43,436 nt of DNA from assembly GCA_934098435.1 (NCBI GenBank), contig CAKOOV010000010.1, positions 1 to 43,436 of the forward strand, written 5' to 3'. Positions within the stretch are counted from its first letter, which is position 1, and every line of letters begins with the position of its first letter. The notes beneath the pieces are model-generated. The model did not search any database and was not told where the DNA came from. It worked only from the letters and a program-made list of their open reading frames with translations. This DNA comes from an uncultured Bacilli bacterium. GTDB taxonomy: Bacteria; Bacillota_I; Bacilli_A; RF39; UBA660. A program made the position numbers and the translations under genes. Positions 7,013-14,579 of this stretch are shown here, piece after piece.

Positions 7013-8038
7013 ATGAAAGAAAAAGAATTAAAAGAAATAATTATAAATGGTGAAGTTATAGGTTGTAAAATGATTAATAATACTAGTGTACCTTATATTG
7101 ATTATAATGATTTTAAAAAAGATTATAAGAAAAATATGGAATATAACTTTAAAAAATTAAATTCAAGAGTAATAGATAGCCTATATAATAGTGACTTAGA
7201 AAAAATAAATTATTTGTTATCTAATATTAATGATTCAACATTAATTTCAGGAGTAGGAGGATCAAGTGTAGTATCAGAATTTGCTACTAAAATACTAACT
7301 AAAAAAAATCATATTATAACTAGAAATACAGAGCCAAGGGATTTTAAATATTTAGATACATCTTTATATAAAAATATTTTAGCATGTAGTTATTCTGGCA
7401 ATAATTATGGAGTAGAACTTGCGTTTTCTAATAATTTAAAGCATTATTTATTAGCAAGTAAAACAAATGATAATGATGACATTATTAATTTAACATATAG
7501 TTCTATAGATAAAGAAAAAAGTTTTATATCTTTAGCAGCTACTTTAATTCCATGTAGTATTTTATTAAATTATTATTTAGATAATGAAGTAGAACAAATA
7601 ATAGATAATTTAAAAGAATATAATTATAATTTTGATATTAATTCTGATAATTATGAAATATTTAGTGGATATGATACTTCTGTTTCAAGTAAATATTTAG
7701 AGTCTACATTAATTGAGTCAGGTATAGGTATTCCTATTGTTCATGATAAATATTCATATTGTCATGGAAGAAGTACATTATCAATAGTTACTAATAATAA
7801 TGCTATATATTTTAATACTTCAACTGAATTAGATAAAATCATATTAGAAGATTTACCTAAATATTATAAAAATATAATTGTAATAGAATGTAATAATTCT
7901 ATTATAAATGAATATCAAACATTAATTAAATGTATGTATCTTACTAAGTATATAGCAGAATTAAAAGAAAAAGATTTATCTAATGTTAAGTATAGTCCAG
8001 TAGTAAAAAAACTATATAAATTTAAAGGAGAATTATAG
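7013..8038 (+). CDS. SIS (sugar isomerase) domain protein
   Basis: SIS domains bind phosphosugars. The 341-residue protein has GVGGSSVVSEFATKIL at about residue 80, which fits the first SIS strand and loop, and ILACSYSGNNYGVELAF at about residue 125, matching the S-x-SGxT region with an altered end. A second, weaker SIS-like half includes ESGIGIPIVHDKYSYCHGRST and a C-terminal helix. The layout recalls the tandem SIS domains of GlmS-like and AgaS-like proteins, but there is no glutaminase domain. No sugar genes lie beside it, so the substrate is unknown. The start has the strongest ribosome binding site nearby, but it is sequestered. Confidence 0.6.
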   Translation: MKEKELKEIIINGEVIGCKMINNTSVPYIDYNDFKKDYKKNMEYNFKKLNSRVIDSLYNSDLEKINYLLSNINDSTLISGVGGSSVVSEFATKILTKKNHIITRNTEPRDFKYLDTSLYKNILACSYSGNNYGVELAFSNNLKHYLLASKTNDNDDIINLTYSSIDKEKSFISLAATLIPCSILLNYYLDNEVEQIIDNLKEYNYNFDINSDNYEIFSGYDTSVSSKYLESTLIESGIGIPIVHDKYSYCHGRSTLSIVTNNNAIYFNTSTELDKIILEDLPKYYKNIIVIECNNSIINEYQTLIKCMYLTKYIAELKEKDLSNVKYSPVVKKLYKFKGEL

Positions 8039-8107
8039 ATTGATTCTTTTTTGAATACTAAAATATACAAACAAACGTACTAATTATAGAATTATATTAT
8101 TATTTGC

Positions 8108-8136
8108 TTGACATAATTAAAATACTATGATATTTT
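8108..8136 (+). promoter_or_regulatory. promoter before the DinD fragment
   Basis: A perfect TTGACA (8108-8113) is followed after 17 bases by TATTTT (8131-8136). It would drive the DinD fragment and whatever lies behind it. Apart from this, the stretch 8039-8220 shows nothing I can name. Confidence 0.45.
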
Positions 8137-8220
8137 GTTAATGAAGTTATGAAAAAATACTGATTAACAATTAAAAAACAATACAGAAATTATATGATTA
8201 ATAGAAATGGGGGATAAGAA

Positions 8221-8343
8221 ATGAATGAAATAGAAGTTAAATATAATAATAGTATTTTTGAAGATATTAAACATATTGATGAGTATGGTAATGAATTTTG
8301 GTATGCACGTGAATTACAAAAGGTGCTAGAATATAAAGATTAA
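8221..8343 (+). pseudogene. truncated DinD/BRO-type N-terminal fragment
   Basis: Forty codons with a GGGGG-type ribosome binding site encode an N-terminus ending in NEFWYARELQKVLEYKD. This matches the start of DinD-like antirepressor proteins (SIFExIKHxDExGNEFWxARELxKVLxY), which normally continue for some 230 residues more. Here a stop follows at once, and the next bases are a copy of the ribosome binding site of rbgA. The junction therefore looks like a recombination joint. DinD/BRO proteins are typical of phages and mobile elements. Confidence 0.7.
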
Positions 8344-8448
8344 GGGAAGTGATAAATAATGGACATGTATAAAAAAAGAAAAATTAGAGCAGAAAAGAAA
8401 AAAGATGATAATCCAAAAAGTTTTCCATCAGTCGGAATTAACTGGTAT
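8344..8448 (+). repeat. diverged copy 1 of the rbgA start region
   Basis: This segment, from the GGGAAGTG ribosome binding site through the codons for GINWY, matches 9658-9762 over equal length with many scattered differences. The copy is too diverged for a very recent duplication. Confidence 0.75.
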
Positions 8449-8490
8449 AAACCGAATTATGGAAAACTTCACATGAAGGCTTATAGATAA
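8359..8490 (+). pseudogene. 5' fragment of a second rbgA
   Basis: The reading frame starts MDMYKKRKIRAEKKK and reaches VGINWY, as the real rbgA does (MDMYQKRKIRAEKKN to VGINWY). After that it leaves the homology (KPNYGKLHMKAYR) and stops at 43 codons. All GTPase motifs are missing, so it cannot function as RbgA. Differences are spread through synonymous and non-synonymous sites, which suggests the copy came from a related strain or has been decaying for a long time. Confidence 0.75.
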
Positions 8491-8608
8491 AGAATTTCAA
8501 TTTTATTTCTTTTTACATTTTTTTAGATAGAATTATAAAATAATTCAAAAAAGGATGGTAACTACGATTTATTGAAAACTAATATTTCAGACAAAGGAGA
8601 TGATAACA

Positions 8609-9192
8609 ATGGCAAAAGATTTAATAATTAGAAGTAGTACTGAAGAATTTATAACATTCAAACTTCAAGAAAAAGATAAAGGCATTCAAGTTAGATATGA
8701 AAATGAGACTTTATGGATGACACAAAAAGCTATGGCAGAATTATTCAATGTTGAACAACCTGCAATAGCAAAGCATCTTATAAATATATATAATGAAAAG
8801 GAGTTAGACAAAGATTCAACTTATTCCAAAATGGAATTAGTTCAAAAAGAGGGAAATAGAAGTGTTAAGAGAAATGTTGAATTTTATAATTTAGATGCCA
8901 TAATATCAGTTGGATATAGAGTAAATTCATTAAGAGCGACACAAAATTAAATACTTTAGAAATTGCTGAAAATAGGGCGAGAAGGCATATTCCAATGACG
9001 ATGGAAGACTGGTCATCTAGAATAGATAAGTTTTTGCTTGCAGATGATAGGGATATATTAAAAGATGCTGGAAAAATATCACATGAAATAGCTTGTGATA
9101 AAGCATTAACAGAATTTGAAAAATATAGAATAAAACAAGATAAATTATATAAATCAGATTTTGATTTATTAATAGAGGAAACAAACAAATAA
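8609..9192 (+). pseudogene. RhuM-family gene with internal deletion and frameshift
   Basis: RhuM (virulence protein-like, Fic-neighbourhood and mobile-element-associated) proteins have about 300-340 residues. Here the first 111 or so codons (MAKDLIIRSSTEEF, LWMTQKAMAELFNVEQPAI, NLDAIISVGYRVNSLRATQ) are intact, then the frame ends at 8950. The family's C-terminus continues in another frame from about 8947: NTLEIAENRARRHIPMTMED, then AGKISHEIACDKALTEFEKY. About 140 central residues are absent, so a deletion joined the two parts at about 8943-8947. AAAGGAG at 8593-8599 selects the ATG at 8609 over the one at 8600. Confidence 0.82.
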
Positions 9193-9216
9193 TAAAATGA
9201 AAGGGAGATTAGAAAT

Positions 9217-9624
9217 ATGCTTAATTTAGAAAAAGTAAAAGAAGAATTAAATAAATGGAATTTTAGTTATAAAAATAATATTGTGCCGGGACATAGTACC
9301 TACAAAGTAAAATGGATTTTACCAGCTGGTCCAGTAATTGTAATTGCGTCAGAAAGAGCAACATCATACTTATTTGGGTTTGATGAAAAAGGAATTCATG
9401 TTTTTCCGGTAGAAGGCAACTGGAATATATTAGATTGCTGCTTAATAGAATGGAAAAACATCACAAAATTTGAAATGAAAAAAGGTATTTTACTTGAAAA
9501 TACTATGAATATTACGACTAATGAAATGAAAGTATCATTAAAAATAAATAAAATGGTTGCAGGTAATCTCTGGGTTAAAGAAAATATAAAAGAATTAGAA
9601 AAATTAAATTATTATAAAAAATAG
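9217..9624 (+). CDS. unknown 135-residue protein, possibly PH-like
   Basis: I do not recognise this protein with certainty. It has alternating beta-rich stretches, with VKWILPAGPVIVIASERATSYLFGF early, then IEWKNITKFEMKKGILLENTM and a final helix KENIKELEKLNYYKK. The pattern of a beta sheet with an FEMKKG strand and a closing helix recalls bacterial PH-like domains (YokE/bPH type), but this is inference. There is no signal peptide. The ribosome binding site is AAAGGGAG. It is the only intact gene in the accessory segment before rbgA, so it may be the cargo or simply the survivor. Confidence 0.6.
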   Translation: MLNLEKVKEELNKWNFSYKNNIVPGHSTYKVKWILPAGPVIVIASERATSYLFGFDEKGIHVFPVEGNWNILDCCLIEWKNITKFEMKKGILLENTMNITTNEMKVSLKINKMVAGNLWVKENIKELEKLNYYKK

Positions 9625-9657
9625 TTATATAAAAGTGTAAAAAAGTTTTTACTAAAA

Positions 9658-9762
9658 GGGAAGTGAAATTTTATGGATATGTACCAAAAAAGAAAAATCA
9701 GAGCAGAAAAGAAAAATAACAATCAAGAAGAAAAGTTAACTAAAGTCGGAATTAACTGGTAT
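9658..9762 (+). repeat. copy 2 of the rbgA start region (functional)
   Basis: This is the start of the intact rbgA with its ribosome binding site and is the partner of the diverged copy at 8344-8448. The two copies bracket 1.2 kb containing the RhuM remnant and the unknown gene. Confidence 0.75.
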
Positions 9763-10581
9763 CCTGGCCACATGGCTAAGACTAAAAGAGAAATAAAAGA
9801 AAAGATAGATTTAATAGATATAGTATTTGAAGTAGTAGATGCTAGAATACCATATTCTTCAAAAAATAAAGATATCGAAGAAATGACTAAAGGTAAACCT
9901 AGAGCTATTATAATGACAAAAATAGATTTATGTGATAAAGAAAAAACTAATAAATGGATAAAATATTATGAAAATAAAGATTATATCGTTGTACCTATAG
10001 ATTTAATTAATAATCCCAATACAAAAATAATATTCGATAGAATATCCCCAATTATCAATGAAATAAATAATAAGAGAATTAGTAAAGGATTAAAACCTAG
10101 AAGAGCAAGAGTTCTAGTAATGGGAGTACCAAATGTAGGTAAATCAACTCTAATCAATAGATTAGTAGGTAAAAAAAGTACTAATGTAGGTAATAGACCA
10201 GGAGTAACAAAATCTTTAGAATGGATAAGAATAAACGATAAATTAGAGCTTCTAGATACCCCAGGTATATTATGGCCTAAATTAGATGATGAAGTAGTAG
10301 CGCATAATTTGGCTAGTATGACTGCTATAAAAGAAGAAATATTAGATAGTGAAGATTTAGCAATATATATAATAAATAAAATGCTATCTGATTATCCAGA
10401 TAATTTAAAAAATAGATATAATATTACAGATACCAATGATATAGTAGATATATTAGATCAAATAGGTAAGAAAATAGGAGCCATAAGAAATAATGAAACT
10501 GATTACGAAAGAGTATACAAAAAAATAATTAAAGATTTACAAGATGGCTACTTAGGCAATGTAACATTTGATAACATATAA
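9673..10581 (+). CDS. rbgA: Ribosome biogenesis GTPase RbgA (YlqF)
   Basis: RbgA is an essential GTPase for late assembly of the 50S subunit. The 302-residue protein shows the circularly permuted motif order of the family: G4 as MTKIDLCDK (about residue 80), then G1 GVPNVGKSTLINR (about residue 150), G2 as GNRPGVTKS, and G3 as LLDTPGILWPK. The N-terminal WYPGHMAKTKREI, with its catalytic His, is also typical. The C-terminal helical domain is complete. In Bacilli it normally lies next to rplS; here some 8 kb separates them. A broken copy of its start lies 1.3 kb upstream. Confidence 0.97.
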   Translation: MDMYQKRKIRAEKKNNNQEEKLTKVGINWYPGHMAKTKREIKEKIDLIDIVFEVVDARIPYSSKNKDIEEMTKGKPRAIIMTKIDLCDKEKTNKWIKYYENKDYIVVPIDLINNPNTKIIFDRISPIINEINNKRISKGLKPRRARVLVMGVPNVGKSTLINRLVGKKSTNVGNRPGVTKSLEWIRINDKLELLDTPGILWPKLDDEVVAHNLASMTAIKEEILDSEDLAIYIINKMLSDYPDNLKNRYNITDTNDIVDILDQIGKKIGAIRNNETDYERVYKKIIKDLQDGYLGNVTFDNI

Positions 10582-10614
10582 AAAAATATAGTAAAATGAA
10601 TTACTATATTTTTT
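10581..10614. terminator. bidirectional terminator between rbgA and the export-family gene
   Basis: AAAAAATATAGTAA (10581-10594) pairs perfectly with TTACTATATTTTTT (10601-10614) around a six-base loop. A and T tracts on the outer sides serve both convergent genes. Confidence 0.8.
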
Positions 10615-11110
10615 ATCTTATAATATTACCAAGTATTCCATATGATATAATACTCATAATAATACTAGCAAGAATTACCCCAAGAAATATATATAAGAAA
10701 GATTTCTTTCTATCCATACCAAGAAGTACCGCCAAAGCACTTCCCGTCCAAGCACCAGTTCCAGGAAGAGGAATACCTACAAATAACATAAGACCAATAT
10801 AACCATATTTATCAATTTGTTCCTTTTTAGATAATACTTTTTTTTCAAATTCATTTACAACTTTCTTAGTAGATTTAAACTTACTAAGCCAATTTAATAT
10901 TTTTTCCAAAAATAACAATAAAAATGGAATAGGAAGTACATTCCCTAATATACTTAGAATATAACCTGGTAAAAAGCTAACATTAAGTATTGAAGCAGCA
11001 AGAATACCTCCTCTAAGTTCAAGTAAAGGTAACATTGATATAATAAAAACCACTACCTCTTTATTTAAACCTTTAAATAATTCAACTAAACCACTAACCA
11101 TACTTTCCAT
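10613..11110 (-). CDS. Small multidrug export family membrane protein
   Basis: This 165-residue membrane protein belongs to the putative small multidrug export family (PF06695). Marks are MLPLLELRGGI near residue 27, GNVLPIPFLLLFLEKI, and FVGIPLPGTGAWTGSALAVLLGM followed by KKSFLYIFLGV. Four or so hydrophobic segments are visible with a basic loop in the middle. The family name rests on distant similarity; transport of drugs has not been shown for most members, so the substrate is open. It lies convergent to rbgA and shares its terminator. Confidence 0.85.
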   Translation of the reverse strand: MESMVSGLVELFKGLNKEVVVFIISMLPLLELRGGILAASILNVSFLPGYILSILGNVLPIPFLLLFLEKILNWLSKFKSTKKVVNEFEKKVLSKKEQIDKYGYIGLMLFVGIPLPGTGAWTGSALAVLLGMDRKKSFLYIFLGVILASIIMSIISYGILGNIIR

Positions 11111-11190
11111 TTATTTCACATCCTCACTTATAAAGTATAACAAATTATATCAAATAAGTAAATTATATTTAGTTTATTTTACATAGTTAA

Positions 11191-11219
11191 TTGATTTTTA
11201 TATTATAATATTGTATAAT
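11191..11219 (+). promoter_or_regulatory. promoter of the phosphatidyltransferase-serS operon
   Basis: TTGATT (11191-11196) and TATAAT (11214-11219) are separated by 17 bases, 21 bases before the start codon. Confidence 0.65.
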
Positions 11220-11240
11220 CAATAATGAAAGGAAATACAT

Positions 11241-11867
11241 ATGATATATAAATTACAAAAGAATATTCCCAATATAATAACAATATCACGAATCATATCT
11301 TTAATATTAGGTTTTGTATTCTTTATAAAAAATAAAATAATAGTATCATTAATATTTTACATATATGGAGCAATCTCAGATGCTTTAGATGGTTACTTTG
11401 CCAGAAAACTATCAGCATATAGTAAATTTGGTCAATATTTAGACGCAATAAGTGATAAATTATATTTTTTATCATTAATGATTATATTATTAATATATAA
11501 GTATTATTTAATATTAATACCATTAATAATGGAATTAATAATATCGATCATAAACCATTTAATATTAAAGAAGAATAAAAAAGTATTTACTGAGAGAGTA
11601 GGAAAATTTAAAACAACACTCTTAATAATAGATCTAATATTAGGAATAATATCCATAAAAATACAATACATAATATATATTTATGCATTACTATTACTAT
11701 TAGTATTATATTTTGAATTTCAAACAATGTTTGCTTATATAAATCAACTAAATAATAAAAGCAAAGAAAAAATAGTAAGTTTTAAAGGAAAAAGTGTTAT
11801 GGAAAGAATAAAATTATTATTAAAAGAATTTATATATTATATAAAAAAACCAATAACAATAAAATAG
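11241..11867 (+). CDS. CDP-alcohol phosphatidyltransferase
   Basis: The enzyme joins a CDP-activated lipid to an alcohol in the cytoplasmic membrane, probably glycerol phosphate (PgsA role) since such bacteria make phosphatidylglycerol. The complete family motif D-x2-DG-x2-AR-x8-G-x3-D-x3-D is present: DALDGYFAR, then G and DAISDK (about residues 48-75). At least four further hydrophobic segments follow, and the 208 residues fit the family. The highly basic last 45 residues are unusual. serS begins nine bases downstream, so they are cotranscribed. Which alcohol is used is not decided by the sequence. Confidence 0.88.
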   Translation: MIYKLQKNIPNIITISRIISLILGFVFFIKNKIIVSLIFYIYGAISDALDGYFARKLSAYSKFGQYLDAISDKLYFLSLMIILLIYKYYLILIPLIMELIISIINHLILKKNKKVFTERVGKFKTTLLIIDLILGIISIKIQYIIYIYALLLLLVLYFEFQTMFAYINQLNNKSKEKIVSFKGKSVMERIKLLLKEFIYYIKKPITIK

Positions 11868-11876
11868 GAGGATACA

Positions 11877-13154
11877 ATGATAGATATAGAAATAATAAGA
11901 AAAACGCCAGAATTAGTAAAAGAAAATATAAAAAAGAAATTTCAAGATAAAAAATTACCTTTAGTAGATGAAATATTAGTACTAGATGAAAAGGTAAGAA
12001 AATTAAAAATAGATGGAGACACATTAAGACAGCAAAGAAATAATATAAGTAATGAAATAGGAACACTTATGCGTGAAGGCAAAAAAGAAGTTGCCGAAGA
12101 AAGTAAGAAGAAAGTAGTCGAAATAAATAATAAGCTAATAGATATAGAAAAAGAAGAGGAAAAATTATCTATTAAATTAAAAGAAGATATGATGAAAATA
12201 CCAAACATCATCGATTCATCAGTACCAATAGGAAAAGACGACAGTGAAAACGTAGAAGTCCAAAAATTTGGTGACCCAATAGTTCCAAAATATGAGATAC
12301 CATATCATGCAGATATCATGACTAAAGTTGGTGGCTTAGACAAAGATAGTGCAGGTAGAACTAGTGGTAATGGCTTCTATTATCTAATGGGAGATATTGC
12401 CAGATTATCAAGTGCCATGTTATCATATGCTAGAGATTATATGATAGACAAAAAATTCATTTATTGTATTCCACCATTTATGATAAGAAGTGATGTTGTA
12501 ACAGGAGTAATGTCTTTTGAAGAAATGGACGCTATGATGTATAAAATCGAAGGAGAAGACTTGTACTTAATCGGAACTAGTGAACATTCAATGATAGGAA
12601 AATTTAAAGGACAAATAATAAAAGAAGATTCATTACCAATTACCATGACTTCATATTCACCTTGTTTCCGAAAAGAAGTAGGCGCCCATGGTATTGAAGA
12701 AAGAGGAATATATAGAGTACATCAATTTGAAAAACAAGAAATGATAGTACTATGTAAACCAGAAGATTCAATGGAGTGGTATAACAAAATGTGGAAGTAC
12801 ACAGTAGAAATATTTAGAAACATGAATATACCAGTAAGACAATTAGAATGTTGCTCTGGAGATTTAGCGGATTTAAAGGTAAAATCATGTGATGTCGAAG
12901 CGTGGAGTCCAAGACAACAAAAATATTTTGAAGTAGGATCATGCTCAACATTAGGAGACGCACAAGCTAGAAGACTAGGTATAAGAATAAAAGGGCAACA
13001 AGGCAATTATTACCCACATACACTAAACAATACAGTATTAGCAAGTACAAGAGCCCTAATAGCACTAATTGAAAACAATTACAACGAAGATGGTAGCATA
13101 AATGTACCAGAAGTATTAAGACCATATATGGGAGGCTTAGAAAAAATAAAATAA
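11877..13154 (+). CDS. serS: Seryl-tRNA synthetase
   Basis: SerRS charges tRNA-Ser. The 425-residue product has the N-terminal antiparallel coiled coil that grips the long variable arm (about residues 30-105), then the class II core: motif 2 as YSPCFRKEVGAHG with GIYRVHQFEKQEM, and motif 3 near the end as NNTVLASTRALIALIENN. Lengths and motif order are normal. The ribosome binding site is AGGAGG. Directly downstream its last 103 bases, including terminator and the next ribosome binding site, are repeated 883 bases further on. This copy is the complete one. Confidence 0.98.
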   Translation: MIDIEIIRKTPELVKENIKKKFQDKKLPLVDEILVLDEKVRKLKIDGDTLRQQRNNISNEIGTLMREGKKEVAEESKKKVVEINNKLIDIEKEEEKLSIKLKEDMMKIPNIIDSSVPIGKDDSENVEVQKFGDPIVPKYEIPYHADIMTKVGGLDKDSAGRTSGNGFYYLMGDIARLSSAMLSYARDYMIDKKFIYCIPPFMIRSDVVTGVMSFEEMDAMMYKIEGEDLYLIGTSEHSMIGKFKGQIIKEDSLPITMTSYSPCFRKEVGAHGIEERGIYRVHQFEKQEMIVLCKPEDSMEWYNKMWKYTVEIFRNMNIPVRQLECCSGDLADLKVKSCDVEAWSPRQQKYFEVGSCSTLGDAQARRLGIRIKGQQGNYYPHTLNNTVLASTRALIALIENNYNEDGSINVPEVLRPYMGGLEKIK

Positions 13155-13200
13155 GGTATCAATAGATGACTTATTTTATTAGGAGGAATATAAAAAAAAT
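13098..13200 (+). repeat. serS-tail direct repeat, copy 1
   Basis: The segment covers the last codons of serS, its terminator, a ribosome binding site and what would be the next start codon. It matches 13981-14083 at a constant offset of 883 bases with about five differences. In this copy the start codon reads ATA instead of ATG. Confidence 0.9.
13148..13180 (+). terminator. serS terminator, imperfect copy
   Basis: AAAATAAGGTATC (13148-13160) pairs with GATGACTTATTTT (13165-13177) around AATA, with one G-A mismatch. TT, then AGGAGG, follow. The duplicate at 14031-14063 has C in place of A and is fully paired. Confidence 0.6.
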
Positions 13201-13390
13201 ACCATTTTGTGAATTAGTAAAGAAAGTAAGAATGGTGTAAAATTATATTAGAGAATCGAAGAAGTAAAAAATCACACTTCCATAGAATTAATTTGTGAAT
13301 TAAATTTCCCCTTTTTAGTTCAAAGGATGGAATATCAATCAAAAGGAAATAGATAATAATGTATAAAAAATGTATATGGAGATGATTAAT

Positions 13391-13876
13391 ATGTATGACA
13401 ATAAATTAAAAAGAAAAGATTTGAGCAATAAATATGATTACTACCACGTGAAAAAAGAAATTGATGATAAAAAACAGGCTTTGATATATTTGGATGAATT
13501 ATTAAATTATTTAAATCAATTTGACTATTATGATGATGACAATTTCATTTTCGGTGGTAGAAAAAAATTTTTATATGATGAAATTGCTAGAATAATAATG
13601 AACGAGCAAAAAGAAAAAGAACCAATTTATTTTGTTTTAGGTTCGTTAGAAGAATTTATGTGCAATGGGAATATGTTGAATTATAATGATGTTGATAAGA
13701 GTAAATGGATTAATGGTAAAGTAATTGATGGAAAAGATATTGCTGAATTAAGGAATAAAAATGATTTATATACAAGCAGTGGGTATATTTGCAAGCAAGA
13801 AAAATTAAAAATAATTGAAATAATTGATATGATAAAAAAATATATAGTTGATGATATGAATGGAAATAATAAGTGA
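13391..13876 (+). CDS. unknown acidic 161-residue protein in the serS cassette
   Basis: I do not recognise this protein. It is rich in Asp, Asn, Tyr and Lys, begins MYDNKLKRKDLSNKYDYY, and has a helical first part (VKKEIDDKKQALIYLDELLNYL) and a YFVLGSLEEFM motif in the middle. No signal peptide or membrane segment is visible. GGAG at 13379-13382 favours the ATG at 13391 over the one at 13370. The gene sits alone between two copies of the serS tail, so it probably arrived with the insertion. Its regions to each side (13201-13390 and 13877-13980) contain nothing else I can name. Confidence 0.6.
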   Translation: MYDNKLKRKDLSNKYDYYHVKKEIDDKKQALIYLDELLNYLNQFDYYDDDNFIFGGRKKFLYDEIARIIMNEQKEKEPIYFVLGSLEEFMCNGNMLNYNDVDKSKWINGKVIDGKDIAELRNKNDLYTSSGYICKQEKLKIIEIIDMIKKYIVDDMNGNNK

Positions 13877-13980
13877 TTATTTAATAAAAAAGATAAATAT
13901 AATATTAATGTAAAGAATAATGTTCCATAAAAAGTTTATGATGTTGCTAATACAATTAGAAAATAATGGAAAGAAAAAAT

Positions 13981-14083
13981 ATAAATGTACCAGAAGTATT
14001 AAGACCATATATGGAAGGCTTAGAAAAAATAAAATAAGGTATCAATAGATGCCTTATTTTATTAGGAGAAATATGAAAAGAAT
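13981..14083 (+). repeat. serS-tail direct repeat, copy 2
   Basis: A detached copy of the last 19 or so codons of serS with its stop, terminator and the ribosome binding site and start of the following gene. About five of 103 bases differ from copy 1. Confidence 0.9.
14031..14063 (+). terminator. serS terminator, intact duplicate
   Basis: AAAATAAGGTATC (14031-14043) pairs along its whole length with GATGCCTTATTTT (14048-14060) around an AATA loop. It now precedes only the zinc-ribbon gene. Confidence 0.65.
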
Positions 14084-14501
14084 ATATAATTTTATGTACG
14101 GAAGATATGGGTTTGATGAATTAAATAAATTTCTATTATTATTGTCTTTAGTACTAATATTATTGAATACAATAATAAAAAGTAAAATAGTAAATATAAT
14201 AGAAATAATACCACTAACAATTTTAACAATAAGATTTCTATCAAAAAATACATATCAAAGACAGAAGGAAAATCAAAAATATATTAAAATAAAAAAGAAA
14301 ATAATAAAAAAATATCAATATCAAAAGAAAAAATATCAAGATTATAATACACACATATATAGAAAATGCCCAAAATGTAAGCAAAAAATAAGATTACCAT
14401 TAAAAAAAGGCAAGCACACCGTAAAATGTCCAAATTGTCAGCACCATTTTATAGTAAAATGTCCTAGAAACGAGAAAATAAAAATAGAAATAGTAAAATA
14501 A
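14073..14501 (+). CDS. membrane protein with C-terminal zinc ribbon
   Basis: The 142-residue product has two hydrophobic segments (about residues 16-32 and 38-55), a strongly basic stretch, and a zinc ribbon CPKCKQKIRLPLKKG...CPNCQHHF, with two CxxC pairs about 20 residues apart. A similar arrangement is seen in small Firmicute membrane proteins of unknown role. AGGAG at 14063-14067 selects the ATG at 14073 and not the in-frame ATG at 14049, which lies in the terminator stem. Its start lies in the serS-tail repeat, so it was the original downstream neighbour of serS. Confidence 0.72.
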   Translation: MKRIYNFMYGRYGFDELNKFLLLLSLVLILLNTIIKSKIVNIIEIIPLTILTIRFLSKNTYQRQKENQKYIKIKKKIIKKYQYQKKKYQDYNTHIYRKCPKCKQKIRLPLKKGKHTVKCPNCQHHFIVKCPRNEKIKIEIVK

Positions 14502-14512
14502 CATCAAATCAC

Positions 14513-14541
14513 TTGAAAAAAAGTATAATTTATAGTATATT
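14513..14541 (+). promoter_or_regulatory. promoter of the 14580-18748 gene group
   Basis: TTGAAA (14513-14518) and TATATT (14536-14541) are separated by 17 bases, 39 bases before the start codon. Confidence 0.55.
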
Positions 14542-14579
14542 TAATTAAGATAGAAAAAGAAAAAAAGAGGTGTAATTTT

